Shown: positions 1-8,343, counted from the first letter of the stretch. The stretch: DNA of 64,000 nt from Brevibacillus laterosporus LMG 15441 (GCF_000219535.2 NZ_CP007806.1:4257501-4321500), one strand, 5' to 3'. Program-made: numbers and translations. Notes: generated from the sequence alone by a model not told the origin.

Positions 1-800
1 TGCATCTCTTTTAGCCTTGACATATCCTGTGTAGCAGTCTCTTCGATTAAACGCATGGCTTTTGCCATTCCTGCAATTCCGGGGATGTTTTCCGTACCGG
101 AACGCAGTCCACTTTCCTGACCTCCACCTTTTAATAAAGGCTCAATCAGCATATTCTCACGTTTTACAAGAATACCAACACCACGAGGACCGTGAAATTT
201 GTGAGCAGATAAGCTTAGCAAATCAACTCCCCACTCATTTATACGAAGGGGTACCTTTCCAAAGCTTTGTACTGCATCGACATGAAAGATAACCTTAGGA
301 AACAGCTTCAGATATGTACCAATCTGATTAATCGGTTGGATAGTCCCTAACTCATTATTGACATGCATAATAGATACAAGAATCGTATCGGGGCGCATAG
401 CCTGTTTCACATCTTCTAGGGAGACTCTCCCTTCCTTATTAACAGGAAGATAAGTTACATCGTAGCCAAATTCCTCTAGCTGTTTACAAACATCCAAAAC
501 AGAGGCATGCTCTATTTGGCTTGTAATAATATGGCGACCACGCTCACGATAACGCATGGCTACACCTTTAATGGCTGTATTGTTACTTTCCGTGCCACCG
601 GAAGTGAAGAAAATCTCTGTTGGTTTCTTTTGCAAAGCGTGGGCAGCAATTTGACGAGCCTGTTTTAAAACATTCTCTGCCTCTACTCCCAAACGATGCA
701 AGGAAGAAGGATTCCCATAATATGCTTCCATAGTCCGCTTCATGGTGTCAATCACCTGCGGATGGGGTTGGGTCGTGGCACTGTTATCCAGGTAAATCAC
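1..800 (-). CDS. Cysteine desulfurase (NifS/IscS-like), 3' part outside window
   Basis: A PLP enzyme that takes sulfur from cysteine for Fe-S cluster, thiamine or tRNA thiolation. The reading frame begins at GTG (base 800, preceded by a GGAAGGG ribosome site) with MIYLDNSATT, the family's N-terminal signature. The motif FTSGGTESNN lies near residues 65-75 and the PLP lysine motif SAHKFHGPRG near residues 198-207. About 266 of roughly 380 residues are present; the C-terminus, with the cysteine loop that separates the subclasses, lies beyond base 1. In Bacillus a similar gene (nifZ) sits beside thiI and close to ezrA, which fits the rest of the window. The class is certain; the exact sulfur acceptor cannot be told. 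Confidence 0.93.
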   Translation of the reverse strand, partial: MIYLDNSATTQPHPQVIDTMKRTMEAYYGNPSSLHRLGVEAENVLKQARQIAAHALQKKPTEIFFTSGGTESNNTAIKGVAMRYRERGRHIITSQIEHASVLDVCKQLEEFGYDVTYLPVNKEGRVSLEDVKQAMRPDTILVSIMHVNNELGTIQPINQIGTYLKLFPKVIFHVDAVQSFGKVPLRINEWGVDLLSLSAHKFHGPRGVGILVKRENMLIEPLLKGGGQESGLRSGTENIPGIAGMAKAMRLIEETATQDMSRLKEM

Positions 801-1020
801 GGCAAAGACACCCTTCCTACAATTCAAATCTGGGTCGAACTGTCTTACATCATACCATATTGTTTGTTTTTACAACTACCTTCATGCTGTAGTTCTTTAC
901 TTTGGCTTGGTAATTGCTGTAGGGCGTTAGCCGTCCTTTGGTATAAAAAGCGGCTTCTTGTCTTATCCTAACCATCAGTCGAATGAATCTACCAAGCGCT
1001 CGTTCACATTTAAGTCATAG

Positions 1021-1036
1021 TTGTAAACGTTTTCAA
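1021..1036. promoter_or_regulatory. Catabolite-responsive element (CcpA operator)
   Basis: TTGTAAACGTTTTCAA matches every fixed position of the cre consensus WTGNAANCGNWWNCAW. It lies just upstream of a good sigma-A promoter (1050-1078), centred about 56 bases before the expected transcription start. That is the geometry of CcpA-activated promoters such as B. subtilis ackA rather than a repressing site. ccpA itself is encoded at 39933-40946. The direction of regulation is inference. Confidence 0.8.
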
Positions 1037-1049
1037 CAAAGATCACTAC

Positions 1050-1078
1050 TTTACACACTTCTTTATACTTGTTAGAAT
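1050..1078 (+). promoter_or_regulatory. Sigma-A promoter of the small coiled-coil gene
   Basis: TTTACA, a 17-base spacer, then TAGAAT: five of six bases match in each box. Transcription would start near 1085, leaving a leader of about 28 bases before the ATG at 1113. Confidence 0.65.
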
Positions 1079-1112
1079 TATCAATAAATTCAACTAGAAA
1101 GGGGACCTAATC

Positions 1113-1253
1113 ATGACAGTAATGGAAAAAATCAAACAAATGGAGGATGAATTGCAAAAGCTAAAGCAAGAGGTTGAAAAGGCAGAAAAATCAAAGCAAA
1201 TCTATATTGATGATGAAACCTCCCACGATGTCTTAACAGAGGTATACAACTAA
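1113..1253 (+). CDS. Small coiled-coil protein, 46 aa
   Basis: A 46-residue, highly charged protein. Residues 4-30 show a heptad pattern (KIKQMEDELQKLKQEVEKAE), so most of it should be one coiled-coil helix; the last 15 residues are acidic. The ATG follows a ribosome site (AAAGGGGA, 8 bases away), a full promoter with an upstream cre site precedes it, and a strong terminator follows, so it is a complete monocistronic unit. I do not recognise the family. A coiled-coil adaptor or a stress/metabolic small protein is possible, but no function can be assigned. It faces away from the cysteine desulfurase gene. Confidence 0.75.
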   Translation: MTVMEKIKQMEDELQKLKQEVEKAEKSKQIYIDDETSHDVLTEVYN

Positions 1254-1300
1254 AGATGAACATGAAAATTCTCATATGTCTAATGGCTAGTTTCTATAGG

Positions 1301-1342
1301 AAAAGTGGTTACTCACACGATAAGGAGATAACCACTTTTTTG
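1301..1342 (+). terminator. Rho-independent terminator
   Basis: AAAAGTGGTTA (1301-1311) pairs perfectly with TAACCACTTTT (1329-1339), followed by T residues. It ends the small coiled-coil transcript; the A-rich 5' side could also serve the opposing dapF gene. Confidence 0.8.
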
Positions 1343-1367
1343 CCCTCTTTTATCTAAAATAAGGATG

Positions 1368-2234
1368 CTATTGATCTAGTAACGGCAATGCTCCAAAATA
1401 CTCACCTGCAAATACCTCGGCGGCTGCACCTGTCATATAAACATGCTGATCAGCCTCACGCCATTCTATCTGCAAATCGCCTCCCAGTAAATGTATCGTG
1501 GCCATTCGCTCTGCTTTTCCTTCTAAAACAGCGGCTACTAATGCAGCACATGCTCCCGTTCCGCAAGCAAGTGTTACACCAGAGCCCCGCTCCCATACAC
1601 GAAAGGTAATATCAGAAGGTGTATTTACGGAAATAAATTCAATGTTCGCTCTTTCAGGAAATAAAGCATGTTTTTCTAGTAATGGACCATAGGTTGTTAC
1701 TTCTTCTTCGGAGATTTTATCCGTAAGAATCACTACATGAGGATTCCCCATAGAAACTGCTGTGAAAGTCAAGGTCCGCCCGTTGATTTGCACCTGTTCA
1801 CCAATCGCTTTCGTATCGGGGTCCCCCGTCATAGGGATTTGTCCGCGCAATAAACGTGGTTTTCCCATATCAACTGTCACCTTCTCTACTTTCCCATCCG
1901 CACCTATATGTACAACCGGTGTAACAATGCCCCCATTTGTTTCAATGGTAAAGGATGTCTCCTTGGTTAAACCATGGTCAAAAACATACTTACTCACGCA
2001 ACGTAGTCCGTTACCACAATTGCGGGCCTCGCTACCATCGTTATTAAATACTCTCATCCGAAAATCTGCTATTGTTGAAGGCATAATCAAAATTAAACCG
2101 TCTGCCCCGATTCCGAAGTGTTGCTGGCTTACTCTTCTTGAAAGTTCCGGCAAATCCACATTCGTGAGAGACTCTTCAAAACAATTGACATATACGTAAT
2201 CGTTGCCTATCCCATGCATTTTCGTAAACCTCAT
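1368..2234 (-). CDS. dapF: Diaminopimelate epimerase
   Basis: Converts LL- to meso-diaminopimelate, the last shared step to lysine and to the peptidoglycan cross-linking residue; cytosolic. The 288-residue length is normal for DapF. The N-terminus (FTKMHGIGNDYVY) and both catalytic cysteine motifs, ARNCGNGLRC near residues 71-80 and ACGTGACA near 223-230, are intact. No partner gene of the lysine pathway adjoins it; it is followed convergently by the small coiled-coil gene, and the next gene upstream (2423) is divergent. Identification is secure. Confidence 0.97.
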   Translation of the reverse strand: MRFTKMHGIGNDYVYVNCFEESLTNVDLPELSRRVSQQHFGIGADGLILIMPSTIADFRMRVFNNDGSEARNCGNGLRCVSKYVFDHGLTKETSFTIETNGGIVTPVVHIGADGKVEKVTVDMGKPRLLRGQIPMTGDPDTKAIGEQVQINGRTLTFTAVSMGNPHVVILTDKISEEEVTTYGPLLEKHALFPERANIEFISVNTPSDITFRVWERGSGVTLACGTGACAALVAAVLEGKAERMATIHLLGGDLQIEWREADQHVYMTGAAAEVFAGEYFGALPLLDQ

Positions 2235-2422
2235 GCCCGACTCCCACCATTCCGATATTTTTTCTCATTGTATCACAGGAGATGTAGTTCATGATTTCTT
2301 CTTTACAGCTTGTTTCGTTTCTATTAAAGAAATCTATTCGATAAGCTTTAACATGAACGTTTAATAGATACACTTCCAACCTGTTATAATAACCAAGAAG
2401 CAAAAGGTGGGAGTGAAAACTA

Positions 2423-2944
2423 TTGTATAAAACGCTTGCTTTAGGAAGTCAGAATCAGGCTAAACAGAAAGCCATCTTTTTAGCTACTGATATTCAGCCT
2501 CAGTGTGTAAGTGTGCCTTCTGGGGTAGCTGAGCAGCCTTTATCTGAGGATGAAACGATTAGAGGGGCCATTACGCGGGCCAAGCTAGCCCTTGAGGCTG
2601 TCCCTAATGCTGAGATAGGCTTCGGACTAGAGGGTGGTCTGACCTTTGATGCTATCTATACGAAACAGTGGTATCTCATCTCTATCTGTGCCGCTTGGAA
2701 TGGGGAGACCTTACATATTGGGAAAGGACTTTCTTTTCCCATCCCTAATCAAATTGGAGAAGATATGAAAAGATCGGGTAGGGAATTACGCGAAGTGATT
2801 GATAGGTTATCAGGAACTAGTAATAGTAATCACAAAGAGGGAGCATACGGCCTTTTTACAAATGGTAAAATTACTCGCGCTCATGTTTTTAAAGAAGCGG
2901 TAATCGCCGCTCTTACACCATTTGAGTCCGTTTTGTATCGCTGA
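2423..2944 (+). CDS. Inosine/xanthosine triphosphatase-like protein (YjjX/DUF84 family)
   Basis: A 173-residue protein starting at TTG after a GGTGGGAG ribosome site. The motifs LGSQNQAKQKA at the N-terminus, LSEDETIRGAITRAK near residue 40 and GFGLEGG near residue 67 belong to the YjjX/DUF84 branch of the ITPase fold, which hydrolyses non-canonical purine triphosphates (ITP, XTP) to keep them out of nucleic acids. Length matches the family. It is divergent from dapF with about 190 bases between and is followed by its own hairpin, so it is probably a single-gene unit. The substrate is inferred from the family. Confidence 0.85.
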   Translation: MYKTLALGSQNQAKQKAIFLATDIQPQCVSVPSGVAEQPLSEDETIRGAITRAKLALEAVPNAEIGFGLEGGLTFDAIYTKQWYLISICAAWNGETLHIGKGLSFPIPNQIGEDMKRSGRELREVIDRLSGTSNSNHKEGAYGLFTNGKITRAHVFKEAVIAALTPFESVLYR

Positions 2945-2948
2945 GAAT

Positions 2949-2980
2949 AAGTCCTCACCCTACATAGGATGAGGACTTTG
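2949..2980 (+). terminator. Weak terminator hairpin
   Basis: AAGTCCTCA (2949-2957) pairs with TGAGGACTT (2970-2978). The following T tract is poor, so termination may be inefficient. Confidence 0.55.
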
Positions 2981-3001
2981 GTGATGCTTTCTGATCTTCT
3001 A

Positions 3002-3139
3002 CTATTCTTCAAATTTGCCGGTTATCGCATCCATACTGCCTGATCCTCTATTGTTTGGTATAGGCGTATAGGCAAGGAGCGGGGTTTGTTGAAAGTTTTC
3101 ATCTTTCACTGGGTAAACGTATGTCAGATGAGTGGCGGG
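3002..3139 (-). pseudogene. Remnant of the C-terminal end of a YcdB/YcdC-type protein
   Basis: The minus strand holds a short open stretch with no usable start, bounded upstream by TAA at 3140-3142. It reads LTYVYP near its beginning, then LLAYTPIPNN and ends MDAITGKFEE followed by a stop. The closing motif resembles the DAITGK segment that ends YcdB/PepSY repeats of the intact protein at 28305-30572 (LTLDAITGKW). Upstream frames contain stops, so this looks like the decayed tail of a third family member. The similarity is short, so the call is tentative. Confidence 0.4.
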
Positions 3140-3338
3140 TTATTACTATCATTTTTTTGTTCTTCCATTACGAGAATGATCAATGGCTACATACCTCGCT
3201 ATTCTCAAGATCCACGTCTTCATAGTCGAATGTAAGAATTGAAAGTTACACATGTGCCAAATCTAAATGATAAAAATCTCAGCATCAATTGCAAGATTAG
3301 CACTTTTTTATCGTATTTTCCCTTTATTACACACAAAG

Positions 3339-3382
3339 GAGGGGCTAGCCTTGCAGGTTCAATGCCTACAAGTCAGCCCCTC
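3339..3382 (-). terminator. Terminator of the 3413-4024 gene
   Basis: GAGGGGCT/AGCCCCTC arms (3339-3346, 3375-3382) enclose a second stem formed by CTTGCAGG and CCTACAAG with one mismatch. It sits directly after the minus-strand gene ending at 3413. Confidence 0.6.
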
Positions 3383-3412
3383 GCTTTGCTTTATTTTGTC
3401 GATAATAATGAT

Positions 3413-4024
3413 CTACCGGGCAGAGTAATACGGATAAATTAAAAGTGCTCCTACAAAGGCAAGAGCTCCGATAACCATTGCCCACGTCCCCATTGATCTT
3501 GCCTCACGACGATAAGCTAGGAATCCCAGCACAATTCCCAGAGGGCCTAGAACATAAGGTAGCAGGAATAAGGACAAGATGGATGAGCCTATTCCTACCA
3601 TTCCTATTCCGCTACCTTGGACTAAATTGCCATCCTTATCTTCAGCTTGTCTTGCTTCTCGCAAGCTAGAATTATCGCCATTGCGTAACCGTGTCGGACG
3701 GTATGGCTCGGCGATTTCCGCAGCTGTTTCTGTTGAGACATCATTTCGATACGACATGGAATCATTATTATTGACCTGAGAAGATTTCGCCACCGCTTGT
3801 GCAGATTGATTTTGATCGCCTGAATAGCGCTCCGTATGTGTCAAAGGATTATATTCAACATTCCCCTTCGTTTGGGTAGCGCCTGGCTCCAGCGAAGCCC
3901 GCATCCATGAATCCTGAGCTAGCTCCGTATCATACGACTTAGTATCAATTTTGTCTCTGCGGCTTTGAGCAGTCCTCGCTTCCTTCTGCTCACCACGTAA
4001 ACGTCGTTTCTGATCGTTACCCAT
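3413..4024 (-). CDS. Membrane protein with C-terminal hydrophobic hairpin (DUF4190-like)
   Basis: About 203 residues. The first ~130 are hydrophilic, strongly charged at the start (MGNDQKRRLRGEQKEAR) and rich in Asn/Ser; the last ~65 form two membrane segments around LLPYVLGPLGIVLGFLAY and MVIGALAFVGALLIYPYY. The ATG at 4024 is preferred over an in-frame TTG 12 bases upstream because a GGAG ribosome site lies six bases before it. The membrane pair resembles DUF4190 proteins, but no function is known. The next gene (4117) is divergent. Confidence 0.75.
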   Translation of the reverse strand: MGNDQKRRLRGEQKEARTAQSRRDKIDTKSYDTELAQDSWMRASLEPGATQTKGNVEYNPLTHTERYSGDQNQSAQAVAKSSQVNNNDSMSYRNDVSTETAAEIAEPYRPTRLRNGDNSSLREARQAEDKDGNLVQGSGIGMVGIGSSILSLFLLPYVLGPLGIVLGFLAYRREARSMGTWAMVIGALAFVGALLIYPYYSAR

Positions 4025-4116
4025 GCTGTGCTCCAACCCCTTTTTAATCAGGATGAAATGAAGGAAGTAGCCTTATTCTCTGTCTTCGGTGTACAATTTA
4101 CTCAGGAGGCGAGGAG

Positions 4117-4728
4117 ATGACAAACAACAAATCACTAAAAATTGGTATTGATATTGACGGTACAGTTACCGATCCTAGCAGTATTGTCCCTTTTTTGAAT
4201 CGATCCTTTGGCAAAAATTTAACACTACAAGATTGCTTTGAATATAATTTAGCGAATGTATATGGAATCACAGATGAAGAGTTTACTACCTGGCTTTTAC
4301 AAAATAGCCAAGAGGTCTACTCCCACTCTCTTCTACATGGCAACGCCTCCGAAATTTTGCAAAACTGGCACTTCACTCATGAACTTATTTATATCAGTGC
4401 CAGAGCTTTAGAGGATATGCAGGTAACCAAAGCTTGGTTTGCTAAACATCATATCCCTTATCATCATATAGATTTGGTTGGCAGTCATGATAAAGTTCGT
4501 GCCGCGAAAGCATGGGGCATTGATCTATTTATGGAGGATCGATTAGAAAATGCCTTACAATTATCCAGTGAACTGAACATCCCTGTTCTATTGTTTGACA
4601 CACCGTATAACCAAGGTGAGCTTCCGTCCTTAGTCCATCGCATTACGAACTGGAATGAAGCGGAATCCTTTATTAGACGTCTGGAAGTGGAGCATGTCCT
4701 GACTTTAGTAGAGAAACAAGCCCTGTAG
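4117..4728 (+). CDS. HAD-family 5'-nucleotidase (NT5C/YqfW-like)
   Basis: A 203-residue HAD phosphatase. The catalytic motif I is GIDIDGTVTD (residues 9-18; nucleophile and acid Asp pair). ISAR near residue 92 supplies motif II, and FMEDRLENA near residues 144-152 the metal-binding motif. The overall layout fits the cytosolic pyrimidine deoxynucleotidase-like group (NT5C, B. subtilis YqfW/YorS). It has a strong AGGAGG ribosome site. No operon partner follows; the next features are on the other strand. Likely role: dephosphorylation of a nucleotide or a related small phosphate ester; substrate unproven. Confidence 0.82.
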   Translation: MTNNKSLKIGIDIDGTVTDPSSIVPFLNRSFGKNLTLQDCFEYNLANVYGITDEEFTTWLLQNSQEVYSHSLLHGNASEILQNWHFTHELIYISARALEDMQVTKAWFAKHHIPYHHIDLVGSHDKVRAAKAWGIDLFMEDRLENALQLSSELNIPVLLFDTPYNQGELPSLVHRITNWNEAESFIRRLEVEHVLTLVEKQAL

Positions 4729-4765
4729 GTTTGAAAAATGCATTTGATTTACTTTAAAGTTCCCA

Positions 4766-4800
4766 AATAAAAAAGACGTAACCTTTTAAGGGGATACGTC
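4766..4800 (-). terminator. Terminator downstream of DUF4183 gene
   Basis: On the minus strand GACGTA..TACGTC arms with an inner CC/GG pair are followed by a run of T. It lies ~235 bases after the DUF4183 stop codon. The intervening 234 bases contain no gene I can support. Confidence 0.65.
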
Positions 4801-5034
4801 AGGTTGTTCGAAAAGATTTCGGCGACCTTTTTATATGACAAGATACCCCGTTTATCCAGAGATATTATGGGCTGCGGTGGTATCTTTGTTATATTTATTA
4901 ATAAAAGATGATGTAAGCAGTCGCTCGCAGATGGTATTTACCTAGGGCTCTTCCTCTTATAAAAAAACACTAAAAGCCCAATGACAAATATCCAATATCT
5001 CTTCCAAAGATCCGTATTAAGAAAAATTACAGGA

Positions 5035-5316
5035 CTAGGTTATAACAAAAACAACGATAATTGGTACCCCGGGGTCAAGTGTGTCTCCTCCTGGAATACC
5101 AAGTGTAGTTGTGCTAGCAGTCGAGGCATTAGCTAACTGAAGCACACCGTTAATATAGAGATTGTAATAGGTAAATGACGGGAATGCTGTAGCCGCTGCA
5201 TTAGTATCATCTGTAAAAGCTGTAGCTGCAATTGCAAATGCCGCACCTGTTCCTGTACCAGCTCCTGCTGTGGACACAAATCTTTTCGATGTAACAAAGG
5301 GTTTGGTAATTGCCAT
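5035..5316 (-). CDS. Stand-alone DUF4183 protein (surface/exosporium-type), copy 1
   Basis: A 93-residue protein made almost only of a DUF4183 domain. It begins MAITKPFVTSKRF, has an Ala/Gly/Thr-rich stretch (STAGAGTGTGAAF), the YYNLYINGVLQ motif near residues 50-60, and ends PGGDTLDPGVPIIVVFVIT. It is a close paralogue of 7534-7818 and of the C-terminal domain of the collagen-like protein at 6483-7448. There is no signal peptide. In other Bacillales DUF4183 ends collagen-like spore surface proteins, so a spore-coat or exosporium role is likely but inferred. Confidence 0.88.
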   Translation of the reverse strand: MAITKPFVTSKRFVSTAGAGTGTGAAFAIAATAFTDDTNAAATAFPSFTYYNLYINGVLQLANASTASTTTLGIPGGDTLDPGVPIIVVFVIT

Positions 5317-5571
5317 TTTTCTTCACACCTTTTCAATATGTGGGAATCTCTTTTCGAGTTTCCTTGATTTATCATATACAACCCTTACTAGTTTCGTAAT
5401 GGACAACCGACTCAGCATATTAGCTGTATTTTGCGTTTCTCTTTATATTAATTAAATTTTTTCTATATTTTATCTATTAGGCAAAACTTCGTATAAAAAA
5501 AGAATTAAACAATATTTGTACGCAATCAAGCATTTGCTCAGTCTAATAATTACAATTGGTTTATCATTTAT

Positions 5572-5952
5572 TTAATACATTTCTTGCCATGACACCGCTA
5601 TGCTCACTTCCGAAGAAGCTGCTGATGCTGCTAAAATTGTCAAGCTTTCATCTGGACTTAGCTCAATGTCTATTACTCCCAAAACCAGTTGTCTTGAATC
5701 TACCCTACCACGGGCAATTAAAAGTACAATTTTTCTGTCTGCAACAGTTGTACAATCCGTATCAAATTCCATAACGCTTGTATCTGTACAAACATCAGTA
5801 AAGACTGGAGTTCCTTCTAAAGTGGCATTCTTGACTAGACGAATAACCGTTGACCTGGTCCCATCTACACTAAACGATTTATAATCCATACGAATTGGCT
5901 TAAATAAATCAGTATTAACATTATAAGAAAACGTCCATCCAACTATTGGCAT
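5572..5952 (-). CDS. Hypothetical 126-aa beta-rich protein in the surface cluster
   Basis: I do not recognise this protein. It begins MPIVGWTFSYNVNTD, has no signal peptide or membrane segment, contains two close cysteines (CTDTSVMEFDTDC near residues 55-67) and ends with alternating hydrophobic residues (SEVSIAVSWQEMY). The pattern suggests a small beta-sandwich. No strong ribosome site precedes the ATG; an upstream GGGGA could instead serve an ATT three codons earlier. It lies between two DUF4183 genes, so it may belong to the same surface layer, but this is only context. Confidence 0.55.
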   Translation of the reverse strand: MPIVGWTFSYNVNTDLFKPIRMDYKSFSVDGTRSTVIRLVKNATLEGTPVFTDVCTDTSVMEFDTDCTTVADRKIVLLIARGRVDSRQLVLGVIDIELSPDESLTILAASAASSEVSIAVSWQEMY

Positions 5953-6482
5953 AAGATCAATGGTATGTAAATCCCCGATGACGAAAGCGGAAATTCATCA
6001 CTTAGGGGTAAAATTATTGACATTTGAAATTTCACATCTCTTTTATAAATAATACTATTATCAGATGAATATTAGAGTTGAAACGAAAGGTACAAATAAC
6101 ATTTTTTTACATAAAGGGGCACCAGCTACCCGTATATGCTTTCTTCGGATATACAGAGTAAACTCAATCAAGTAAGGATTTTTATTGCTCGGAATATATT
6201 TTTTGAATATTCAATCATGAAAAAGTTGTTATAGGCCTTTTAAGCCTTATCTTGTCCTAAGTTCTTGTCTTATTTTCATTTAGACGTAAATCAACACTTT
6301 CCTTGATTAGCAATCGTACTTGTTCTATGATGCTAAACGTAAATTCAGATACACCACCCCCTAATTAGCCTAAATGCATAAAAATAGATTTCAACCTACC
6401 AGATATTAGTTGAAAGTCTAACTCACTAATAGGTAAAAAACGTAGCATAAATAGTAGTGGCAAATATTAGGGGGGGCTTACA
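5953..6482. other. Non-coding AT-rich stretch before collagen-like gene
   Basis: I see no supportable gene here. It holds the divergent upstream regions of the 5572-5952 and 6483-7448 genes. A sequence CATAAATAG about 40 bases before the TTG at 6483 resembles the -10 element of mother-cell sigma factors (CATANNNT), which would fit a spore-surface gene, but no convincing -35 was found. Confidence 0.4.
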
Positions 6483-7448
6483 TTGGAAATCTATGATTCA
6501 AGAAGAAAATGTAAAAATAAAACTTATTATAAGCAAAGAAAAAGATGTAAGACAGCTGTCTGTGTAACTTGTCGCCCTTCTAAAGTAGTTATATGTTATC
6601 CTCAGTGCGGACCTACCGGACCTCAAGGCGTTACCGGACCTCAAGGCGTTACTGGACCCCAAGGCGTTACCGGACCTCAAGGCGTTACTGGACCCCAAGG
6701 CGCTACCGGACCTCAAGGCGTTACTGGAACTCAGGGGATTACTGGACCTCAAGGGACTACTGGACCCCAGGGGATTACTGGACCTCAAGGCATCACTGGA
6801 CCCCAAGGCATCACTGGACCTCAAGGCATCACCGGACCTCAAGGCATCACCGGACCTCAAGGCGTTACTGGACCCCAAGGCATCACTGGACCTCAAGGCA
6901 TCACTGGACCTCAGGGCGTTACTGGACCTCAAGGCATTACTGGACCTCAAGGGACTACTGGACCTCAGGGGATCACTGGACCTCAGGGGACTACTGGACC
7001 TCAAGGCATCACTGGACCTCAAGGTATCACCGGACCTCAAGGCGTTACTGGACCCCAAGGCATCACCGGACCCCAAGGCATTACCGGACCTCAAGGCATC
7101 ACTGGACCTACAGGACCCCAGGGACCTACCGGATCCATCAATTCCATTAGTATTTTCCCAACTGTTAATCGATACTTTTTTACCGCCAGCTCAGATATCG
7201 AACTAACTACTCCTACAGTTATTCTCGCTACTCAATTTACTAATGATTTAGGTAACTTGAGTACAGAATTTATTGGACTCGGGCAAAATAGCTATAACAA
7301 TTTATACATCAACGGGATATTGCAGGAAGGCAGTCTATATGTAGTAAATCCAAATGCTCTTATTATCTATTCAAAAGGAGGTACGATTTTTTTAGGAAGT
7401 CCAATCATTGTAGAAATTGTTCATTTTACGGTTCAGGTAATTCTCTAA
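6483..7448 (+). CDS. Collagen-like protein with C-terminal DUF4183 domain
   Basis: A 321-residue surface protein starting at TTG after a run of G (AGGGGGGG). Residues 1-42 are basic and cysteine-rich (C10, C22, C27, C30, C38, C42), without a classical signal peptide. Residues 43-216 are 58 uninterrupted Gly-X-Y triplets, mostly the hexapeptide GPQGIT or GPQGVT. Residues ~217-321 form a DUF4183 domain with the [11 protein letters not shown] motif, acting as the likely trimerising head. Gly-Pro-Gln with Thr in Y position suits a glycosylated bacterial collagen such as those in exosporium filaments. Two stand-alone DUF4183 genes flank it. The BclA-type N-terminal targeting motif is absent. Spore-surface location is inferred. 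Confidence 0.92.
   Translation: MEIYDSRRKCKNKTYYKQRKRCKTAVCVTCRPSKVVICYPQCGPTGPQGVTGPQGVTGPQGVTGPQGVTGPQGATGPQGVTGTQGITGPQGTTGPQGITGPQGITGPQGITGPQGITGPQGITGPQGVTGPQGITGPQGITGPQGVTGPQGITGPQGTTGPQGITGPQGTTGPQGITGPQGITGPQGVTGPQGITGPQGITGPQGITGPTGPQGPTGSINSISIFPTVNRYFFTASSDIELTTPTVILATQFTNDLGNLSTEFIGLGQNSYNNLYINGILQEGSLYVVNPNALIIYSKGGTIFLGSPIIVEIVHFTVQVIL
6609..7130 (+). repeat. 18-bp tandem repeat encoding Gly-X-Y collagen tract
   Basis: Twenty-seven 18-bp units encode hexapeptides of the form GPQG[VITA]T (one GTQGIT), with extra GPT at the start and GPT-GPQ-GPT at the end. Units differ mainly by synonymous changes (ggacct/ggacccc, actgga/accgga). Such arrays vary in length between strains by slippage or recombination. 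Confidence 0.95.
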
Positions 7449-7533
7449 AAATGATTCAGAGCGATCAATTGATCCGCCCTGTCCTTTATTCAATTACTTA
7501 CATTTAATATAATAGAGAGGAGGTGCATGTAAA

Positions 7534-7818
7534 ATGGCGATTACAAAACCTTTTATTGCCGGTAGAAGATTTGCGTCTACTGCAGGAGCTGGAACAGGTA
7601 CAGGCGCTACATTTTCAATTGCATCAACAGTTTTCACTAATGACGCTGGTGCGGCCGCGACAGCATTTCCAGCATCATTTTCCTACTACAATCTTTATAT
7701 AAATGCCGTACTTCAAACAGCCGATACTTCTTCTGTCACGTCGACAGCAATCACAATTCCTGGTGGAGATGCGCTCGATCCAGGTACACCAATCATTGTT
7801 GAATTTGTAGTTACGTAA
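7534..7818 (+). CDS. Stand-alone DUF4183 protein, copy 2
   Basis: Ninety-four residues, nearly the same as the gene at 5035-5316: MAITKPFIAGRRF start, STAGAGTGTGATF, YYNLYINAVLQ and the closing PGGDALDPGTPIIVEFVVT. It follows the collagen-like gene by 85 bases in the same direction and has a strong AGGAGGTG ribosome site and its own terminator. The likeliest role is an accessory subunit that packs with, or caps, the collagen-like protein's head domain; this rests on shared domain and position only. Confidence 0.88.
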   Translation: MAITKPFIAGRRFASTAGAGTGTGATFSIASTVFTNDAGAAATAFPASFSYYNLYINAVLQTADTSSVTSTAITIPGGDALDPGTPIIVEFVVT

Positions 7819-7834
7819 CTCCTTATCACTTTTC

Positions 7835-7871
7835 AAACATCGGCAATTCCATTCTTGAATTGTCGGTGTTT
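7835..7871 (+). terminator. Long terminator hairpin
   Basis: Fifteen pairs (two G-T) between 7835-7849 and 7857-7871 with a seven-base loop, just after the DUF4183 stop codon. The T tract is formed by the 3' arm itself. Confidence 0.7.
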
Positions 7872-8134
7872 CCATAAAATGACAGGGTCATCTCTGTACT
7901 ACACATATGCACCGGTCAAAAAATCAACATAAAATAATAGTGTAAATATCTAAGAAAAATTGATTTTTCAAAACCATTTTAGTTAATCCGATAGTTCTAT
8001 TACTGAAGCTTTTAACCAATTGAACAAGTTTTATAGAGTGAAAAAAGCACGCACAGCCTTCTCTACACTGTTCGTAAAAGACAAAGCAATGGTATAAGAC
8101 CGGCACTACTGATCAGCAACTGTACAGAATAAAA

Positions 8135-8189
8135 AAGATCGCTCTGCACCTTACTAAAAGTAGCTAAGGCATAGAACGATCTTCTTTTA
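8135..8189 (+). terminator. Terminator-like hairpin, possibly bidirectional
   Basis: AAGATCG (8135-8141) pairs with CGATCTT (8177-8183), preceded by A residues and followed by CTTTTAT. No gene ends close by; the ~430 bases between 7872 and 8299 hold no coding region I can support. Confidence 0.5.
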
Positions 8190-8299
8190 TAATACTTCAA
8201 TACAGTATGATCAAATTCGATTTAAGGAAAATATAAGTTTCCCCGCGGTATGACGTATCTGATCAGAGATTACGTCCTTTTTCTTTGTCGCTACACATT

Positions 8300-8343
8300 G
8301 AATCCCCCTGCCAAAATCTAACCCACTTTCGGCAGGGGGATTC
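8300..8343 (-). terminator. Perfect 13-bp stem-loop after DUF1540 gene
   Basis: GAATCCCCCTGCC (8300-8312) pairs perfectly with GGCAGGGGGATTC (8331-8343). It ends the minus-strand gene at 8362; a T run is lacking, so it may act mainly as an mRNA-stabilising 3' hairpin. Confidence 0.6.

Noticed and set aside
2176-2403. 75-codon minus frame upstream of dapF
   Set aside because: Overlaps the dapF start, has no ribosome site and no protein-like features.
6609-7130. Regular short repeats that might look like a CRISPR array
   Set aside because: Units are contiguous 18-mers without spacers and encode Gly-X-Y.
6498-7150. Long open frames on both strands over the collagen repeat, including a Ser/Arg-repeat frame on the minus strand
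   Set aside because: They are by-products of the 18-bp repeat; only the frame from 6483 has a ribosome site and known domains.
7924-8106. 60-codon minus frame
   Set aside because: Poor composition for a gene, no ribosome site, lies between terminators.
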